Shown here piece by piece: positions 13,075-25,660 of a stretch of DNA of 64,000 nucleotides. Origin of the DNA: Strigops habroptila (lineage: Eukaryota > Chordata > Aves > Psittaciformes > Psittacidae); assembly GCF_004027225.2 (NCBI RefSeq), contig NC_046358.1:62357528-62421527 (forward strand), in the 5' to 3' direction. The first letter of the stretch is position 1. Each line of letters starts with the position of its first letter. The position numbers and the translations under genes are program-made. The notes beneath the pieces are model-generated. The model was not told where the DNA came from, made no database searches, and saw nothing but the letters and a program-made list of their open reading frames with translations.

Positions 13075-16000
13075 GAAAAAGAACATCCAAAGAATTAAAA
13101 TAGCATATAAGTCTCCACTCTCTCCTCACTGCAAATTAAAATAGCAGTTGAGGAGGAAAACGAAAAGAGAAAAAATTTATTAAGGGTAATGCTATACACA
13201 TTTATGTAATAAAAGTACATCTGACCCTTTTGCAGTCCCCAAAATTGCCAGCTACTGTAAGGCTTTCCATGAACTGCCTGCCAAATTGACACAAAAACTG
13301 GCCACTTTCAGCTCACATCTGTGTTCAGTTTGCATGCAGCGAGAATGTAAGACGTCGGGAATATTTGTATTGCGCCAATCTGTAACATTACTTCCGATGA
13401 GAAAGCCACTTTAGCATGGGAAAGCAATGAAACAGGTGACCAGCACTCTTGGTAAGGAATAGTTTATTAATAATAGATCACTTGAATACAGAGCTTACTT
13501 CTCAATATGCAATTCAGTTAAGTCACCTCATGATGTCTGACATAAACTTATCTACTGCAGCAACATTATAGAGAAAGCGCGATCTCTAGTTTTGTATTGT
13601 TCAGAGTTTTGAATCCCAGTCCAAATGTGGAAAACACTTGCAAGGCTTGATTTCACTATTAGTGAGCATTTAATGACACCAGCAAACCACAACAGGAGCT
13701 GGCAAAAGAAGCAGCCTTTTCTAAGGAAAGGAACAATACTAGAGTAGTCTACTTTGGCACCTGAACTTTACAATTCATATACATGTGAGATCTTCATTAC
13801 AAGACATGATCTTGCAGAAATCCTGATTGATTGTCTAATGAATGCAATGGTGTTAGCTCACCAGACCTTTTTCTCCAGCTGCACAGCAGTAAAGCAGCAG
13901 CTCAACTCATCCTCTGAGGCTGCCATGATATTCCTCATTTTCTCTGGGACACAGCTGCTTAAAACAACTGCCACCACAGCCTTCTGTGCCTTCTCAGAGT
14001 TCTCAACTGAAAACTAACTACTTGAGCAGTCTCATGACTCCCTAATCCTTAGCACACCTAGCATTAAATGTGAGCTTATGATCTTGCGAACGTAAAAATG
14101 CTTGCAATTCAGGTAACTGCTGACTCAGAACTAAGAAGTCATGGGTGTTAAAAAGATGTAAACTGTCTGTACACAATTCAAAAACTTCCATATAGCCAAA
14201 AGAGCCACTTAAAAATGTTTGAAACATTCCTTTAATGTTTTACCTCATTACCTTAACCACTTCTATCTCTACAAACACCATATTTACTCCAAAATCTTTT
14301 CCAAATTGAACGCAGTGCTCAGAAATAAAAATTTATAGTGTAAAGTTGCACTGCTAAGTACTGGCTCTTGATTGTTCTGCATAGCAAAATGCAACCTGAT
14401 GTTTACTAAGGTCAAAGAATTGCTAATTACATTTAATATATAAAGAATAAATTATGTAGAAAACCCCCTGGACGTAAAGCCCTTACCTTCCCTGTCCTAG
14501 AGATGTGCTACTCTACTGCTTGCAAGGTCAAGCCTCTACTCCCAGATCTCTTTGGCAAAGCCGAGAAAGTTGGACTCCTCCTCTTAGGTCTCTTCTGCCA
14601 CCTGCAGAGATGACGTAAACCAAAAAAAGTATTTGTGATTGTGGGCATTCCACTTGGGGCATCCCAAACAAAACATCCTATTACAATGTAGGAAATCACC
14701 CTTCCTAAAAAATGAACATCTTTTCCCATTTACTAAACTGAGTAACTTACAATCACTGTATCCATTTGGATGCTAGCCACCACTACCAAGGTTAGTATTT
14801 AAATATCAGTATCAAACTTAAAGGCTTATTGTGAGAATTATTTGTTTTACTTTTAGCAGCATGTTTGAAATATAAAAGCTGCAACTGTATTGAACTTACA
14901 AACATGAAATTAAAAGTACACAAGTCTATCCCGAGAACAGCCTTGAAAATTGAAATCTCGAAAGATTTATTCCAATGATCATTCCCAACCCTTTATTCAC
15001 AAAACTAAAAGATATAAAAATAACAAACGCCAAAGCACAGAATTACAAATACAACACTACCATGAAAAATGTGGGGTTTGTTATTCCATCAAAAATAAAC
15101 TAAGGGTAGCTCCTTTATATGGAAAGAAAGTATTTTTCCTAATTTTCAACAGAAAATAATTCAAACCTGAACATGACTATAAACAAAGACTTTCATTAAA
15201 TACTTTTTTTAAAACATTTCTATCTATAATATTTTGAGTGTTCTCAAACTTTGGCAGAGAACAAAGGTAATGTCCACATTTACCCTTAATTCAAACAATA
15301 CCAGTGTATTCTCTTTCCCATTATTTTACTGCTATTCCAGAGTAGTGCTCTATATAGGAGAGAGTATCTCATTACATGAACATAATCAGGATATCACTAA
15401 AAGACATGCAAGGTTTTCTGTGTGTCTTTAATGGAGAAAATATAAGAAACACAGTTAGGATTTACAGTTGAAGTATTTTATGCTCAAAATGAACGCTAGA
15501 CCACAAATGTTTTCATAGCCATTTAAATATTCCAAGGTAGGATTCATTCCCATGCCTTGTTTATTTTCCATATAGTTAGCCTCTAGTGTTACGATGTTGA
15601 CAAAGATTTTCATCTGCTTTCCTCTCCTATAAAAGAAAAGACAACAACCAACATCTCCGAAAGAGACATAGGAATATCCATTTGTCTTTGTGGACTCATA
15701 ATTAGGCAAAGGATAGAACCAAAGCATGTTCATGACAGCAAACTTACTGCAGCACACCAAGATGCCAGACATGAGGAATCGGCCACACAGCTAAAGAAAA
15801 GGAAGTGAACAACCACAGATATTCCACCAGTTAAGCAAATACACATACTTTCCAACCTGTATTTTTCCAATAGTATGGTCTTGTTCCCACAATAGACCTA
15901 ATGAACTACCTGAGAAATACTAATCAGCTCACATTTTCTGTGAGCCTCAAAGAGATTGCAACATGAACTGAACGGCAAGTTTTTTCCTCTCATGGCAATT

Positions 16001-17955
16001 ATCTCTAGGTATCCTCATTCTACTCCAGTGCTGAGGTACAAGTGGTGTGAAAACAAACCAAATGAGTTCAGTTCTGGCTCTGTAGTTCCAGTCTGCACTT
16101 GGGAGAAGTTGGAGGCTTTTTGCTTTGCCTGGTTGAGGGAGCTTACCCTCTATAAAGAAAAAGCTGTTGCCAATTAATAGCCAGTGCAAACTTCACAAAA
16201 GCAGATGGGTCAAAGAAAATTTTTTCATTTCATGTCAGTTATTCTCATCTCCTTCAGCTAACTCCATGATCTTATAGGGCACTCTAAACTCAAATATTTG
16301 GCATGGAAGGACAAAGAAAGAATCGAATTTGACCTACCAACATTTTCCAGACTCACTCCTGTCCTCACTCTTGACTCATTGTTCTCCCTACATGACAGTA
16401 TTCTCATCTAGTTTTCACATAACAGTTACACATAACTGCACCTGTAAGGTGGTCAGAGAGGAATTTAGGAAGCCACAGAAAAGGAGACTACTGCCAATAT
16501 TTGTGACGGTTTTTAAATGCCATAGTAATATGAGGCAAGAGGGGCAGACTGCCATCTTAGGCAGCAAAGTGAGTAAATTTCAAGAGAGCATTTGACAGAA
16601 ATTGATCTTGGTGAATTGGGCTACTGAAATGTAGTTTTGAAGATGCTATTAGTTGTTTCTTTCACTGGAAATTTGTATGTATAATATGGATATTATATAT
16701 AGTCCTAAAACAGTCCTATATATACCTAAAACAGCTAAAAATAATTATCAAGATTATAACCAATAAATGAAAATACAAATTAAAATTAAAGTGACTCCTG
16801 GCACGTGAAAAAAGGATGCAAAAAAGTAGGCTTTCTAGGCTGGTATAGTAGAAACAGCCGCACTGGCTTCCCAATCCAGCCAGCAAAGTGCTCTGGAGTT
16901 ATTTGTTCTTAGTATGGGACAGGATCTGTCTCTGTGTTCGCCAATGCCGTGGTCCTGTCTACTGACATAAACCTGCAAGGTGAACCTAGGGATAGTATGG
17001 CTGCCAGATGTACAGAAACCCTTCATGTACTAAGGAGAAAAGAATAAAGATGTTTTGAAAATGTTTCCTTGTATGAAGTTGGCTCAGTGGCATGCACTCA
17101 GATGGGGTCGCCTCACAAAAGGACCACTTGCAAAAAGTTAATCTGAAATTTCTCTTTCAAACATCTGCCATGTCAGCTAAACTGTCCAACTTTGAGCTTA
17201 TACTAATGAGGAGAATAACAAGACTTTATGGCTTAGGCTAACGAACACGGTGCAAACATAAATACTTTCCAAGTGGAAAGTAATCCTTAACCCTAAATAA
17301 ATAAAATACAGCCTTCCCCTCACACATATTCAACTGACAAACTTAGAAGCAATGTTGTTTTCTTTATGTTCAAGATTACTTTATTAGTAATCACCATGTG
17401 CACTTCTTAGGAACTTTTTCAAATCTGCTTTTTTGCTGTTTAGCAAACCTCAGCTGAACTCCACATTTCAGATGTTGCCTCGTCTGTCCCTTAAAATAAC
17501 TTCTAAAGTATTAGAGACAGCTGCCATCGGCCTGTCTAGTCTGTTGTACCTAAGTCTGTTTCAGGTCCATACTGATAAACATTACACTAATTTTTCCTGA
17601 TCCTTACGTGGTTTATTTTGACCTAATACAAATCACAGAAAGCTTCACAAAAACCTCTTCATTTTCCAATTTTTCCATTTCCTTGTGTACACTAGAGTAC
17701 ACAAAATTTGGTTTGCAAAGACATCCGCTCAATGAATGCAATGCTTCTCCTACGATCACCTGAAGGATTGCTTGTAAAGCCTCCTCATTTCACCCTCTTC
17801 TGATAGGGATAACTTGCTGCTTACATTGGGTAAAATACATAGCTGCATAAAAATAGCAGTGATCTTGATTTTCTAACTCACATTCATCTCACATTTTGTT
17901 TTCAACCTCGTTACATGGGCATAGAACTTTTTTTCTTAGCCAACATTAAAGATAT
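13075..17955. other. intergenic, little seen
   Basis: No transposon end recognised. Short ORFs (14508-14729 minus, 15455-15772 minus, 15947-16189 minus) show no family motif and no coherent splice structure. Confidence 0.65.
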
Positions 17956-18003
17956 ACATATAAAAATAGATACATATAAAAATATATACATATAAAAATA
18001 TAT
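17956..18003 (+). repeat. 16-bp tandem repeat, 3 copies (acatataaaaatatat)
   Basis: Three units of ACATATAAAAATATAT (17956-17971, 17972-17987, 17988-18003), the first with one change, then decaying AT sequence. Confidence 0.9.
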
Positions 18004-18517
18004 AAATATTAAAATAATCACGCTTCAGGAGAACACAACTATGCCAGTAGTTATTTTTATCTAGTTCACTTTCTTCAAACATATACAGTAAAACAGATCC
18101 TACTACGCATTAACTAGATCCAGTCTCTTCACCTTTTTTCACATGTTCATAGGCATGCAGCTCTTAGATTTTTATCCCCAGAAAATGCACTGTGCTCAAC
18201 AAGCCGGGGTCAAAATGCAATATTCAGAATTTGTATCAAGAGGTGTAACATGGGTATTTTTCCTGTGACCTGTGGTCACTCCAGTCAGCTACTCCCAACC
18301 CACATTCAGCCTACAGCAGGACGGAATCTTAGTCTCAAAAGGTCATGACTTCAAGGGAAAAAGACTACTGCTGACTACCTCTGTTCTTCCAAATTTGTAC
18401 TGCCTAAATAAACTAAGAAATTCTGTTTCTCTAAGCACAGAAAAGTTTAATTCCAGAAAAGAGAACAGATCATACAGACAGAAAAAAAAAAAAAAATTAT
18501 CACTTGGCAGAGCCTTG

Positions 18518-18567
18518 TTTGGTTTTTGTGTTTTGTTTTGGTTTAGGTTTGGGTTTGGTTTTTTTCC
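18518..18567 (+). repeat. T/G-rich low-complexity tract
   Basis: Irregular runs of TTTGG/GTTTT, including ggtttaggtttgggtttgg, which is loosely like vertebrate telomere repeat but not a true TTAGGG array. An A15 run lies at 18482-18496. Confidence 0.7.
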
Positions 18568-19936
18568 CTAAGAAGAAGATCCTTGTTGCCTGATAGGAAA
18601 GTCTTTGTGATGGTGAGATTTAAATATAACTCCCAAACTAAGCTCACTCTAGATGTTATACCTGCAGATTCACGCAACATGAATGCTCCAGCTTCTCCAT
18701 GCCAGGTCTCTGCAACATTGATTACAGGATGGAGCACTAAGCTCTAGAGTAAATTCACTGAGATCAATAGATCTATATAAATATAACATGAAAGTGGTGT
18801 GGAGATAAGTAACAAAAGGAGCAAATCTCATACTCTCACTAAGTCAACTTTAGTATTTATTTTAATCTAGGCACATATAAAATATAGCATTTGCTCTGTA
18901 AGTATATATGAGGTTTGATGTCAGCTGCCATATTTTTAAGGAAGATGTTTAAATATGATATTAGTGTCAGATGAAGACTAAGAAATTTGATATTCCCACA
19001 GTCTTCACTACACCAAACTTCTGTCAAATTACTTTACTGCAAAGCTTTCAGAGAGTATTGTGTTCTAATTCATAATTAGTAAAACCTCACACCCCCACTT
19101 CACCATAAATGCCAGAGCAAGGCCCAGAAAAATGACCAAAACAAAACAAAGTTAAAAAAATGTAAAATGAAGCCTTATAACATTAAAATCATATGTCTAA
19201 ATCATCTAAAATACATCTAACAAACTATCTAAATATACTGTTTTCAGTGGCTCTCATCTGTTTTTCAAATAATAGGTTGTTAAATGAGACCTTATATTAG
19301 CATTAGTTTAGGAAAAGGAATTACAGCTCAAATGTATATGTCTGGGAACACCTAGCTATCATAGAAAAGAAGTGGGCAGACACTTGGTCTGGTCATTTGG
19401 AGACAATTAGGTAGTTTACATTAGGTTGCATTACAAGCAGATGCAGGTGGTGTTGCTTAGGAGGAAAGCCACTGCTGCCATTGAAAGTGTGTATTAATAA
19501 AGGTCGTATCCATTTTGAAAGCACTGTGCATCTTCACATAGCCCAAGGCTAGACACTGAAAAGACTGGCAGGTAGACTGAGGTTCATTGGCTGTGCCACA
19601 AATCCAAGAATGGGTATAAAACAAATGATTCCACTCACAAAAACTCACTTTAAAAACCTGAATTCTGAATAATTAGGGTAGAAACAGAAGGTTAAAACTC
19701 TCAACATGCTTTCTCTGTGCTTCTTTACCCTTCTTGCTAACAAGCTCAAGGAAGAGTACATAGAAGAATAAGTGTTACCTTAAAACGAAGTGACTGAATG
19801 AAGATTCTGGAGATCTTGAGTCATTTCCCAGGTATGCCACAAAACATTTGTATGTCCCTAAGTCAGTCACTTTGTTTCCACTGACTTCAGGTAAAAGCTT
19901 TTATCTCATTTTGGCTCACTACTTATATATAAAGTT
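18568..19936. other. intergenic, no feature seen
   Basis: AT-rich non-coding sequence between a T/G-rich tract and the large CR1. Confidence 0.7.
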
Positions 19937-21135
19937 ATAGAATCACAGAATCATAGAATAGTTAGGGTTGGAAAGGACCTTAAGATCATCTAGTTCCAAC
20001 CCCCCTGCCATGGGCAGGGACACCTCGCATTAAACCATGTTGCCCAAGGCTCTATCCAACCTGGCCTTGAATACCACCAGGGATGGAGCATTCACAACTT
20101 CCTTGGGCAACCCGTTCCAGTGCCTCACCACCCTCACAGTAAAGAACTTCTTCCTTATATCTAACCTGAACTTCTCCTGTTTAAGCTTGAAGCCATTACC
20201 CCTTATCCTACCACTACAGTCCCTAATGAAGAGTTCCTCTCCGGCATCCTTAGAGGCCCCCTTCCAATACTGGAAGGCTGCTATGAGGTCTCCATGCAGC
20301 CTTCTCTTCACCAGGCTGAAATGCCGCAACTCTCTCAGCCTGCCTTCATATGGGAGGTGCTCCAGCCCTCTTATCATCCTCGTGGCCCTCCTCTGGACTC
20401 GCTCCAACAGCTCCATGTCCTTCTTATGTTGAGGACACCAGAACTGTACACAATACTCCAAGTGAGGTCTCATGAGAGCAGAGTAGAGGGGCAGGATCAC
20501 CTCCTTTGACCTGCTGGTCATGCTCCTTTTGATGCAGCCCAGGATACGGTTGGCTTTCTGGGCTGCAAGCGCACACTGAAGCCAGCTCATGTTCAGCTTC
20601 TCATCAACCAACACCCTCAAGTCCTTTTCTGCAGGGCTGCTCTGAATCTCTTCTCCGCCCAACCTGTAGCAGTGCCTGGGATTGCCCCGACCCAGGTGTA
20701 GGACCTTGCACTTGGCTTAGTTAAACTTCATAAAGTTGGCATCGGCCCACCTCACAAGCGTGTCAAGGTCCCTCTGGATGGCATCCCTTCCCTCCAGCGT
20801 ATCAACTGAACCACACAGCTTGGTGTCCTTGGCAAACCTGCTGAGGGCGCACTCAATCCCACTGTCCATGTCACCGACAAAGATGTTGAACAGGACCGGT
20901 CCCAACACCGATCCCTGAGGGACAGCACTCGTTACAGGTTTCCAACTGGACATCGAGCCATTTACCACAACTCCTTGCGTGCGGCCATCCAGCCAGTTCT
21001 TTATCCACTGAGTGGTCCATCTATCAAATTGATGTCTCTCCAATTTAGAGACAAGGATGTCATGAGGCACAGTGTCGAACGCTTTGCAAAAGTCCAGGCA
21101 GATGATGTCAACTGCTCTGTCGCTGTCCATCAGTT
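19937..21135 (-). mobile_element. CR1 LINE, 5'-truncated, ~1.2 kb, partial reverse transcriptase plus 3' end
   Basis: Largest transposon in the window. On the minus strand it reads from inside the reverse transcriptase domain ([18 protein letters not shown]) through [14 protein letters not shown], the degraded active site FAKDTKL, and the C-terminal part of ORF2 ([42 protein letters not shown], stop at 20030). It then continues through the short 3' UTR to the octamer end at 19937-19960 (on plus, ATAGAATCACAGAATCATAG). The 5' truncation lies near 21135, where similarity to the CR1 protein stops. The 5' two thirds of the element (ORF1, endonuclease) are absent, as is typical for CR1 copies. Confidence 0.95.
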
Positions 21136-21148
21136 GAAATACACCCAC
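20030..21148 (-). pseudogene. CR1 ORF2 remnant (RT C-terminus), one nonsense codon
   Basis: A single minus-strand frame is open from about 21148 to 20030 apart from one TAA at 20717-20719, where the family has a lysine-type codon ([16 protein letters not shown]). The upstream piece holds reverse transcriptase palm motifs: [12 protein letters not shown] and PQGSVLGP. The catalytic FADD box reads FAKD, so one of the paired aspartates is lost. The downstream piece (starting [10 protein letters not shown]) is the conserved C-terminal region of CR1 ORF2. With no 5' end, no endonuclease and a changed active site, this copy cannot be autonomous. The first ~4 residues before 21135 may be flanking DNA read in frame. 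Confidence 0.85.
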
Positions 21149-22108
21149 TTTAATTTCTTTGGGTTTTTTCTCTGGTTTGCTGTCTCTAGATGCTTTCTAG
21201 TAATAAAGTATTTTGTCCAAATCCTTAGTGGTATCATTGACTACGGGTGTCACAGTATAACCCAAGGCCTCAGATGCCACAAAATCCTGTTACAGTAAGC
21301 TCTGTACGCACTGCAAACAGTGTTTAGCACCCTGTAAAAGGTCAGCATAAGGCCATAAATAAATCAAAGGATTAACAGAAGTTTCTCATAATAACCACCA
21401 ATACATTCAGAAAAACATCATATGATGCATGTCTTACACAGGGAGTGGCACATGTCAGCAAGTGACTGCTCATCTTTATCACTTTCAGAGATACTGTTGA
21501 TAGGCTTGGCACTATGTCAACGAGAATATCCCTTGGAAATCTAATTATCCACCCTTTCTGGATACCTTCTAGAAAGTTTCCAAGACTCTGGTTGTTTTAA
21601 TCTGTGACTCCACTCCTGTCCATACTCCACAAGCAGGTTCATCAGCTGGAGACTGCAAAACTATGACATGTATTGCCCAGTGGGGTCTTTGCCAAGACTT
21701 ATTCTTTTTTCTCTTAATTCAAATAGTTCATATCACTAGATATGCAGGATGCACCCACATGAGTACAAACAGAAGCCAGATATAGAAGATTATTTTCATG
21801 ATAAGCCATTGAATGTTTAGTTAGGTCCTCGGTTCTGTGTAACCCTAGATGCAGAGCCTTAGTAACTCGTGTGTAAAACAGAACAATACGTTCCTGTCTC
21901 AGCACGTAGTGCATGCGCATTCACTTCAAAGAAGGAACTGTCTTCTGTTCAAAGCCCTCTTCTCCCTGCATTCATACTGAACTAACAGTCTTAAAGTATG
22001 TCAACAACACTCACTGGGCATATTGCATTACACGGCACCACAGTGAGGTTCAAACCTCAATCACTAATGCCTGTATGGCTTTAATGAGCTTTTCTTCGGT
22101 AGGTCAGA
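21136..22108. other. intergenic, no feature seen
   Basis: Sequence on the 5' side of the truncated CR1. Its right end (about 22010-22108) may belong to the MIR/L2-like relic but is too diverged to call. Confidence 0.6.
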
Positions 22109-22218
22109 ATTATTATCCTCATGTCACAAATGGAAAACCAAGAAGAGGAAAAGAAATTTCATCTCCTTTATAAGGTCACACAACATGTCACTGCCAAACT
22201 TGGGTGCAAACTCAGGAG
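22109..22218 (-). mobile_element. MIR/L2-like ancient repeat relic
   Basis: On the plus strand: ATTATTATCCTCATGTCACA, aatggaaaaccaagaagagg, ataaggtcacacaacatgtc, actgccaaacttgggtgcaa, actcagg. This tracks, block by block, the reverse complement of the MIR core and its L2-like relatives (tattattatccccattttac, gatgaggaaactgaggc, aaggtcacacagc, gtggcagagc). Such elements predate the bird-mammal split. The ORF spanning it is not a gene. Confidence 0.7.
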
Positions 22219-23185
22219 CTTTGTGGGTAACACTCACTATTCTATTGTGGACAGCACTGATTCTGACCATGTGAAGAACAGCCTTAACCAAACCCACCAA
22301 AACCAAGACTCAGTGCTTCCCCAACAAAGAATTCTAGCAAGGGCCACTTACGTCACAGGATAAGAGTGATTAGTAATGAAAATATTGAAATGACAAAAAT
22401 AGACTTTATAGTAGTAGCGAAAGTCAATCTATATTTTAACATTCATGCATTCTACTCAAGACATTTCTAAAAATAATCTCCTTACTGTTGTCATTGCTTT
22501 TCTTGACTCATGGGATGCCAAGATAAAGATAACTAACTGAAGCATCAACTGTGATGGTGCCTAATTATTGACGCATGGTTGTTACTTCTCAAAGCTCACA
22601 GCCAAAATTAACCACAACAGGATACATCTTTAATGACAGATAAAGTTCAGGAACCGGCACACTGGTATTGCTTTATACCCAGAAAAGTCGAACTCAAAAT
22701 GCTTAAAATTAAGGACTTCACAGTCACAATATTTGTTTGTTTCCTGATACTCCTCTTACAAAGATACAAACAGATGAGAACATTCATGATTTCCCAATTC
22801 TACCATCAAATGCTTTGCAGAGACCTTTGACTATAAGCTTGCGTGGGAGTAAACTGAAGAGTTACTTAAATAGCAATACTGAACTTAACAGCTCAGCAAC
22901 GTGTGAACATTCTTTAATCTTCATCCAATAGTCAAATCATGGCCAAGACAATAGCACCACGGGTTTATTTTGCATTTATTTAAGGTTTTATGCCAGTAGT
23001 GGAACAAAGGCACTTACAGTACTCTACCATTCTTTCTTTCTCCCTTAATCTTAATATTTGCCTCTCCCAGCTCTCAAACTTCCAGTGAGAAAGGCAGAAC
23101 CTTCATTAGATGCCAAGGATAAAGGTCGTGTGAATCTCCATCTTGTCCAATGTGAAAGACAGAATGATGCTGCTGTTGTAAATAG

Positions 23186-23239
23186 CAATGCTAAAAGAGC
23201 TGATCCACAGAAAATGATGTATTGAGAAGAAAAGCAAGG
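23186..23239 (+). repeat. 54-bp dispersed repeat, copy 1 (A-tailed)
   Basis: 54 bases starting CAATGCTAAAAGAGCTGATC and ending gagaagaaaagcaagg match 24999-25052 at 48 of 54 positions without gaps, same strand. An A-rich run (23240-23261, ending in A15) follows directly. Not a family I recognise. Confidence 0.85.
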
Positions 23240-24080
23240 AAAAAAGAAAAAAAAAAAAAAAGGAGAAAAAAGGAAAGCAAAGCCCTCATCTTTACTTAAG
23301 TTCATGAGCGCCCACCAGACTGGTATGCAAACAGCAAACACAGCTTTCCTCTGAAGTCAAGGCTGCCGCTTCATGGTGGCTGTCTGTGAACTGTCATTTC
23401 ACAGCAGGATGCCAGGGACATAACCATTAAGCACATGCTATGCAGTAAACTAGAAATACGTATGTAGGGCCTTGGAGCACAGCATCATTAAATGGATTCA
23501 GCTGAACACTGATAGTCTACTTAGGAGGGGAAGAAGAAAAAAGTAAAAAAGAAAAAAAAGAAATTTTTACAGAAGTCCTGAGGAAAATATTTGCCAAATA
23601 ACAGCCTTCATGTGACTCAATTATAACATTAGTATGATAAAGCAAATTGTTTTTTCTCATTCTACTATAGAGTTGATGTATAGTAACAAGTTAATTACCT
23701 TTCTTATGAGAAAATGGTGAAAACATTAAGCTTTAAAAAATTCAAAATTGTGTTCAGTTTTTTGCATACATAACTCAGCACATTCATGTACTTTTCTAGT
23801 ATATAACAGTTTCTTTCAGTAGCATCTGTGTGTCTGGACTTATGAAAAAGAAAACACCTTCCTTTATAACACCATGGAACGCCAGTGATTAATTCATACC
23901 ATACCCCAAAACTGTTGGAGAAAAGCATTTGTAATTATTTTCATATTGCATATGCACAAGAGTGCAACAGAAGTAAAAAAAAAATAAGAGGGCTTAATTT
24001 GTTGTATTTAATGCTGTATTTAATGAATTAAAAATTCTTAGCAAAAGTGTGTTATGTTTTACTGTTTCAGATCGGTTAAT

Positions 24081-24143
24081 CAATATTTCAGAATAATATT
24101 ACAATATTTCAACATAGCATTACAACATTTCAATGTAATTTTA
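24081..24143 (+). repeat. degenerate 21-bp tandem repeat, 3 copies
   Basis: Units at 24081-24101, 24102-24122 and 24123-24143, of the form caaYatttcaRNatarYatta. All three have the same length; similarity falls with distance. Confidence 0.75.
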
Positions 24144-24639
24144 CTACACAAACATCTTGAATATATGTGAATATTAAATAGGAAATACATATTCATTTCT
24201 ACATTATTAGTTTCCATTCTTTCACGTTTTTCTCCACATTACTGGAATAGTATCCAATCTATGTTCAAGTTTTTCTTACACAGAATATATTCATTTATGG
24301 GATCACAATTCTTTCCATGGCAACCAACCTTCATGTGAGAGATTCATGATGTGTGAGCTTAATGACAGGTGAATAGGCACAGAAAATGTAAGTGGTGTTG
24401 AGACGGAGAGGATGATCTAGATCTGTGTATTTCTCTAAGTGAAAATTACTGTGAAATTCTGTAAAATAACAGTTTTGGTAAACTGAGAAATAAAACATAC
24501 TTCTCTCATGTTCATTATTCACATAATAATAAGTCAAAGCATGATACATGAAAACACAAAACATCTCCCAGTTTACATAAAGAATGTAACCTGACATCTC
24601 ATATACTTTTGTGTGGTGTCAGCATTAACGATCAGGCCC

Positions 24640-24940
24640 CTGTAAAACCACTTTGACACCGGTGGAAGCCACACAAGCGTTTGAGGTGAAGCCACCTCCA
24701 GCTGCTCACCACCCTGGGCAGCACACGACACCCCCCGCCTCGCACAGGGCACACCAAAACAGGGAACATTGGAGTATTCCAGCTATTTCCGAAATCCATG
24801 CTGCTCATCTGGTCACTTTCGTTTATCCAGAGCCTGCCTGGGTTTGTAAACACCAGAGGCCAAGGGCAAACCCTGGGCAGCAGCAAGGACACTGCCAGTG
24901 CAAGGAAGCTCTTCTGGAAAGAGGAGTTATGCTACACATA
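24640..24940. other. GC-rich island 1, unidentified
   Basis: About 300 bp clearly richer in G+C than its surroundings (e.g. cagcacacgacaccccccgc, agcctgcctgggtttgtaaa), open on both strands for 86-102 codons. The translations resemble no family I know. It may be part of an old retroposed unit, because AT-rich sequence, the 54-bp repeat copy and an A tract follow on the plus strand up to 25071. Confidence 0.4.
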
Positions 24941-24998
24941 AACATGGAGAAAAGCTTCTAAATCAGTACCTCTGATGAGACAGATGTATAAAATCTAT

Positions 24999-25052
24999 CA
25001 ATGCTAAAAGAGCCAATACACAGAATATGATGTATTGAGAAGGACAGCAAGG
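24999..25052 (+). repeat. 54-bp dispersed repeat, copy 2 (A-tailed)
   Basis: Partner of 23186-23239: starts CAATGCTAAAAGAGCCAATA, ends gagaaggacagcaagg, and is followed by agaaaaagaaaaaaaaaaa. Similarity stops at the 5' edge and in the A tract. Confidence 0.85.
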
Positions 25053-25309
25053 AGAAAAAGAAAAAAAAAAATCTATTTTGTTGTTTTTTCTTTTTTTTTT
25101 TTTAATAATGTCTGTATTAGTAGTCAATACATAGAAAGATAGGCGCTAAACTGTTGAATATCTAGAGAAATTCATTTCCCCTTAACACGCCCGTCACGGT
25201 GCACAACTGTGGCTCCACAGAGCAGTAAGCCTCTCCGAAGAAGAAAAAACAAACCAAACAAAAAAATTATAATAAAATAATTAAAAAGTAGTACCTCAAA
25301 GTCTTCTTA

Positions 25310-25660
25310 CAGCGTACTGAAGTGCTGTAACTGCTCCTCACTACGAGTCCTCCTCAGGGGCAGCGGCACTGTTTCACTGTGGGCAGCCCGGGACATGCAA
25401 TATGGTGGCAGCCAGCTGCCCCCTCAGCGCTGAGCGCTGCTCTAGCCACGGTCCTGGCAGCACCACCGCTTCTGGACACCCCCTTCCCCGGCACCATCCA
25501 CTGACCTGCAGCTCCCAGGCACTCGGGTTTGTTCCAGGCTGCCTCTTTCGACCCATGCCCTCGTGCCTAACTAGACCTAACTCTAAGCCTGGAGCATGGT
25601 GGCTAACAACATAGGGCAGTCCCTCACCTCCACCCACTGTCCACCATTGTGTTTGGGATG
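25310..25660. other. GC-rich island 2, unidentified
   Basis: A second GC-rich block (gggcagcccgggacatgcaa, ccctcagcgctgagcgctgc, tggacacccccttccccggc), including the near-palindrome agcgctgagcgct. ORFs on both strands (70 and 87 codons) are unconvincing. A T13 run at 25091-25103 lies to its left, which would be a tail if this were a minus-strand retroposon. Confidence 0.4.

Noticed and set aside
14508..14729. 73-codon minus ORF with an AG acceptor-like site and basic segment
   Set aside because: The pyrimidine tract is weak, there is no partner exon and no known motif.
18518..18567. Telomere-like sequence (ggtttaggtttggg)
   Set aside because: Irregular T/G-rich low complexity, not a TTAGGG array.
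20037..20432. 131-codon plus-strand ORF (and a smaller one at 26182-26412 on minus)
   Set aside because: Antisense shadows of CR1 ORF2; both give the same translation because they come from the same repeat.
23051..23341. Hydrophobic 96-codon minus ORF with a run of phenylalanines
   Set aside because: The phenylalanine run is the A15 tract read backwards and the rest overlaps the 54-bp repeat. No homologue recognised.
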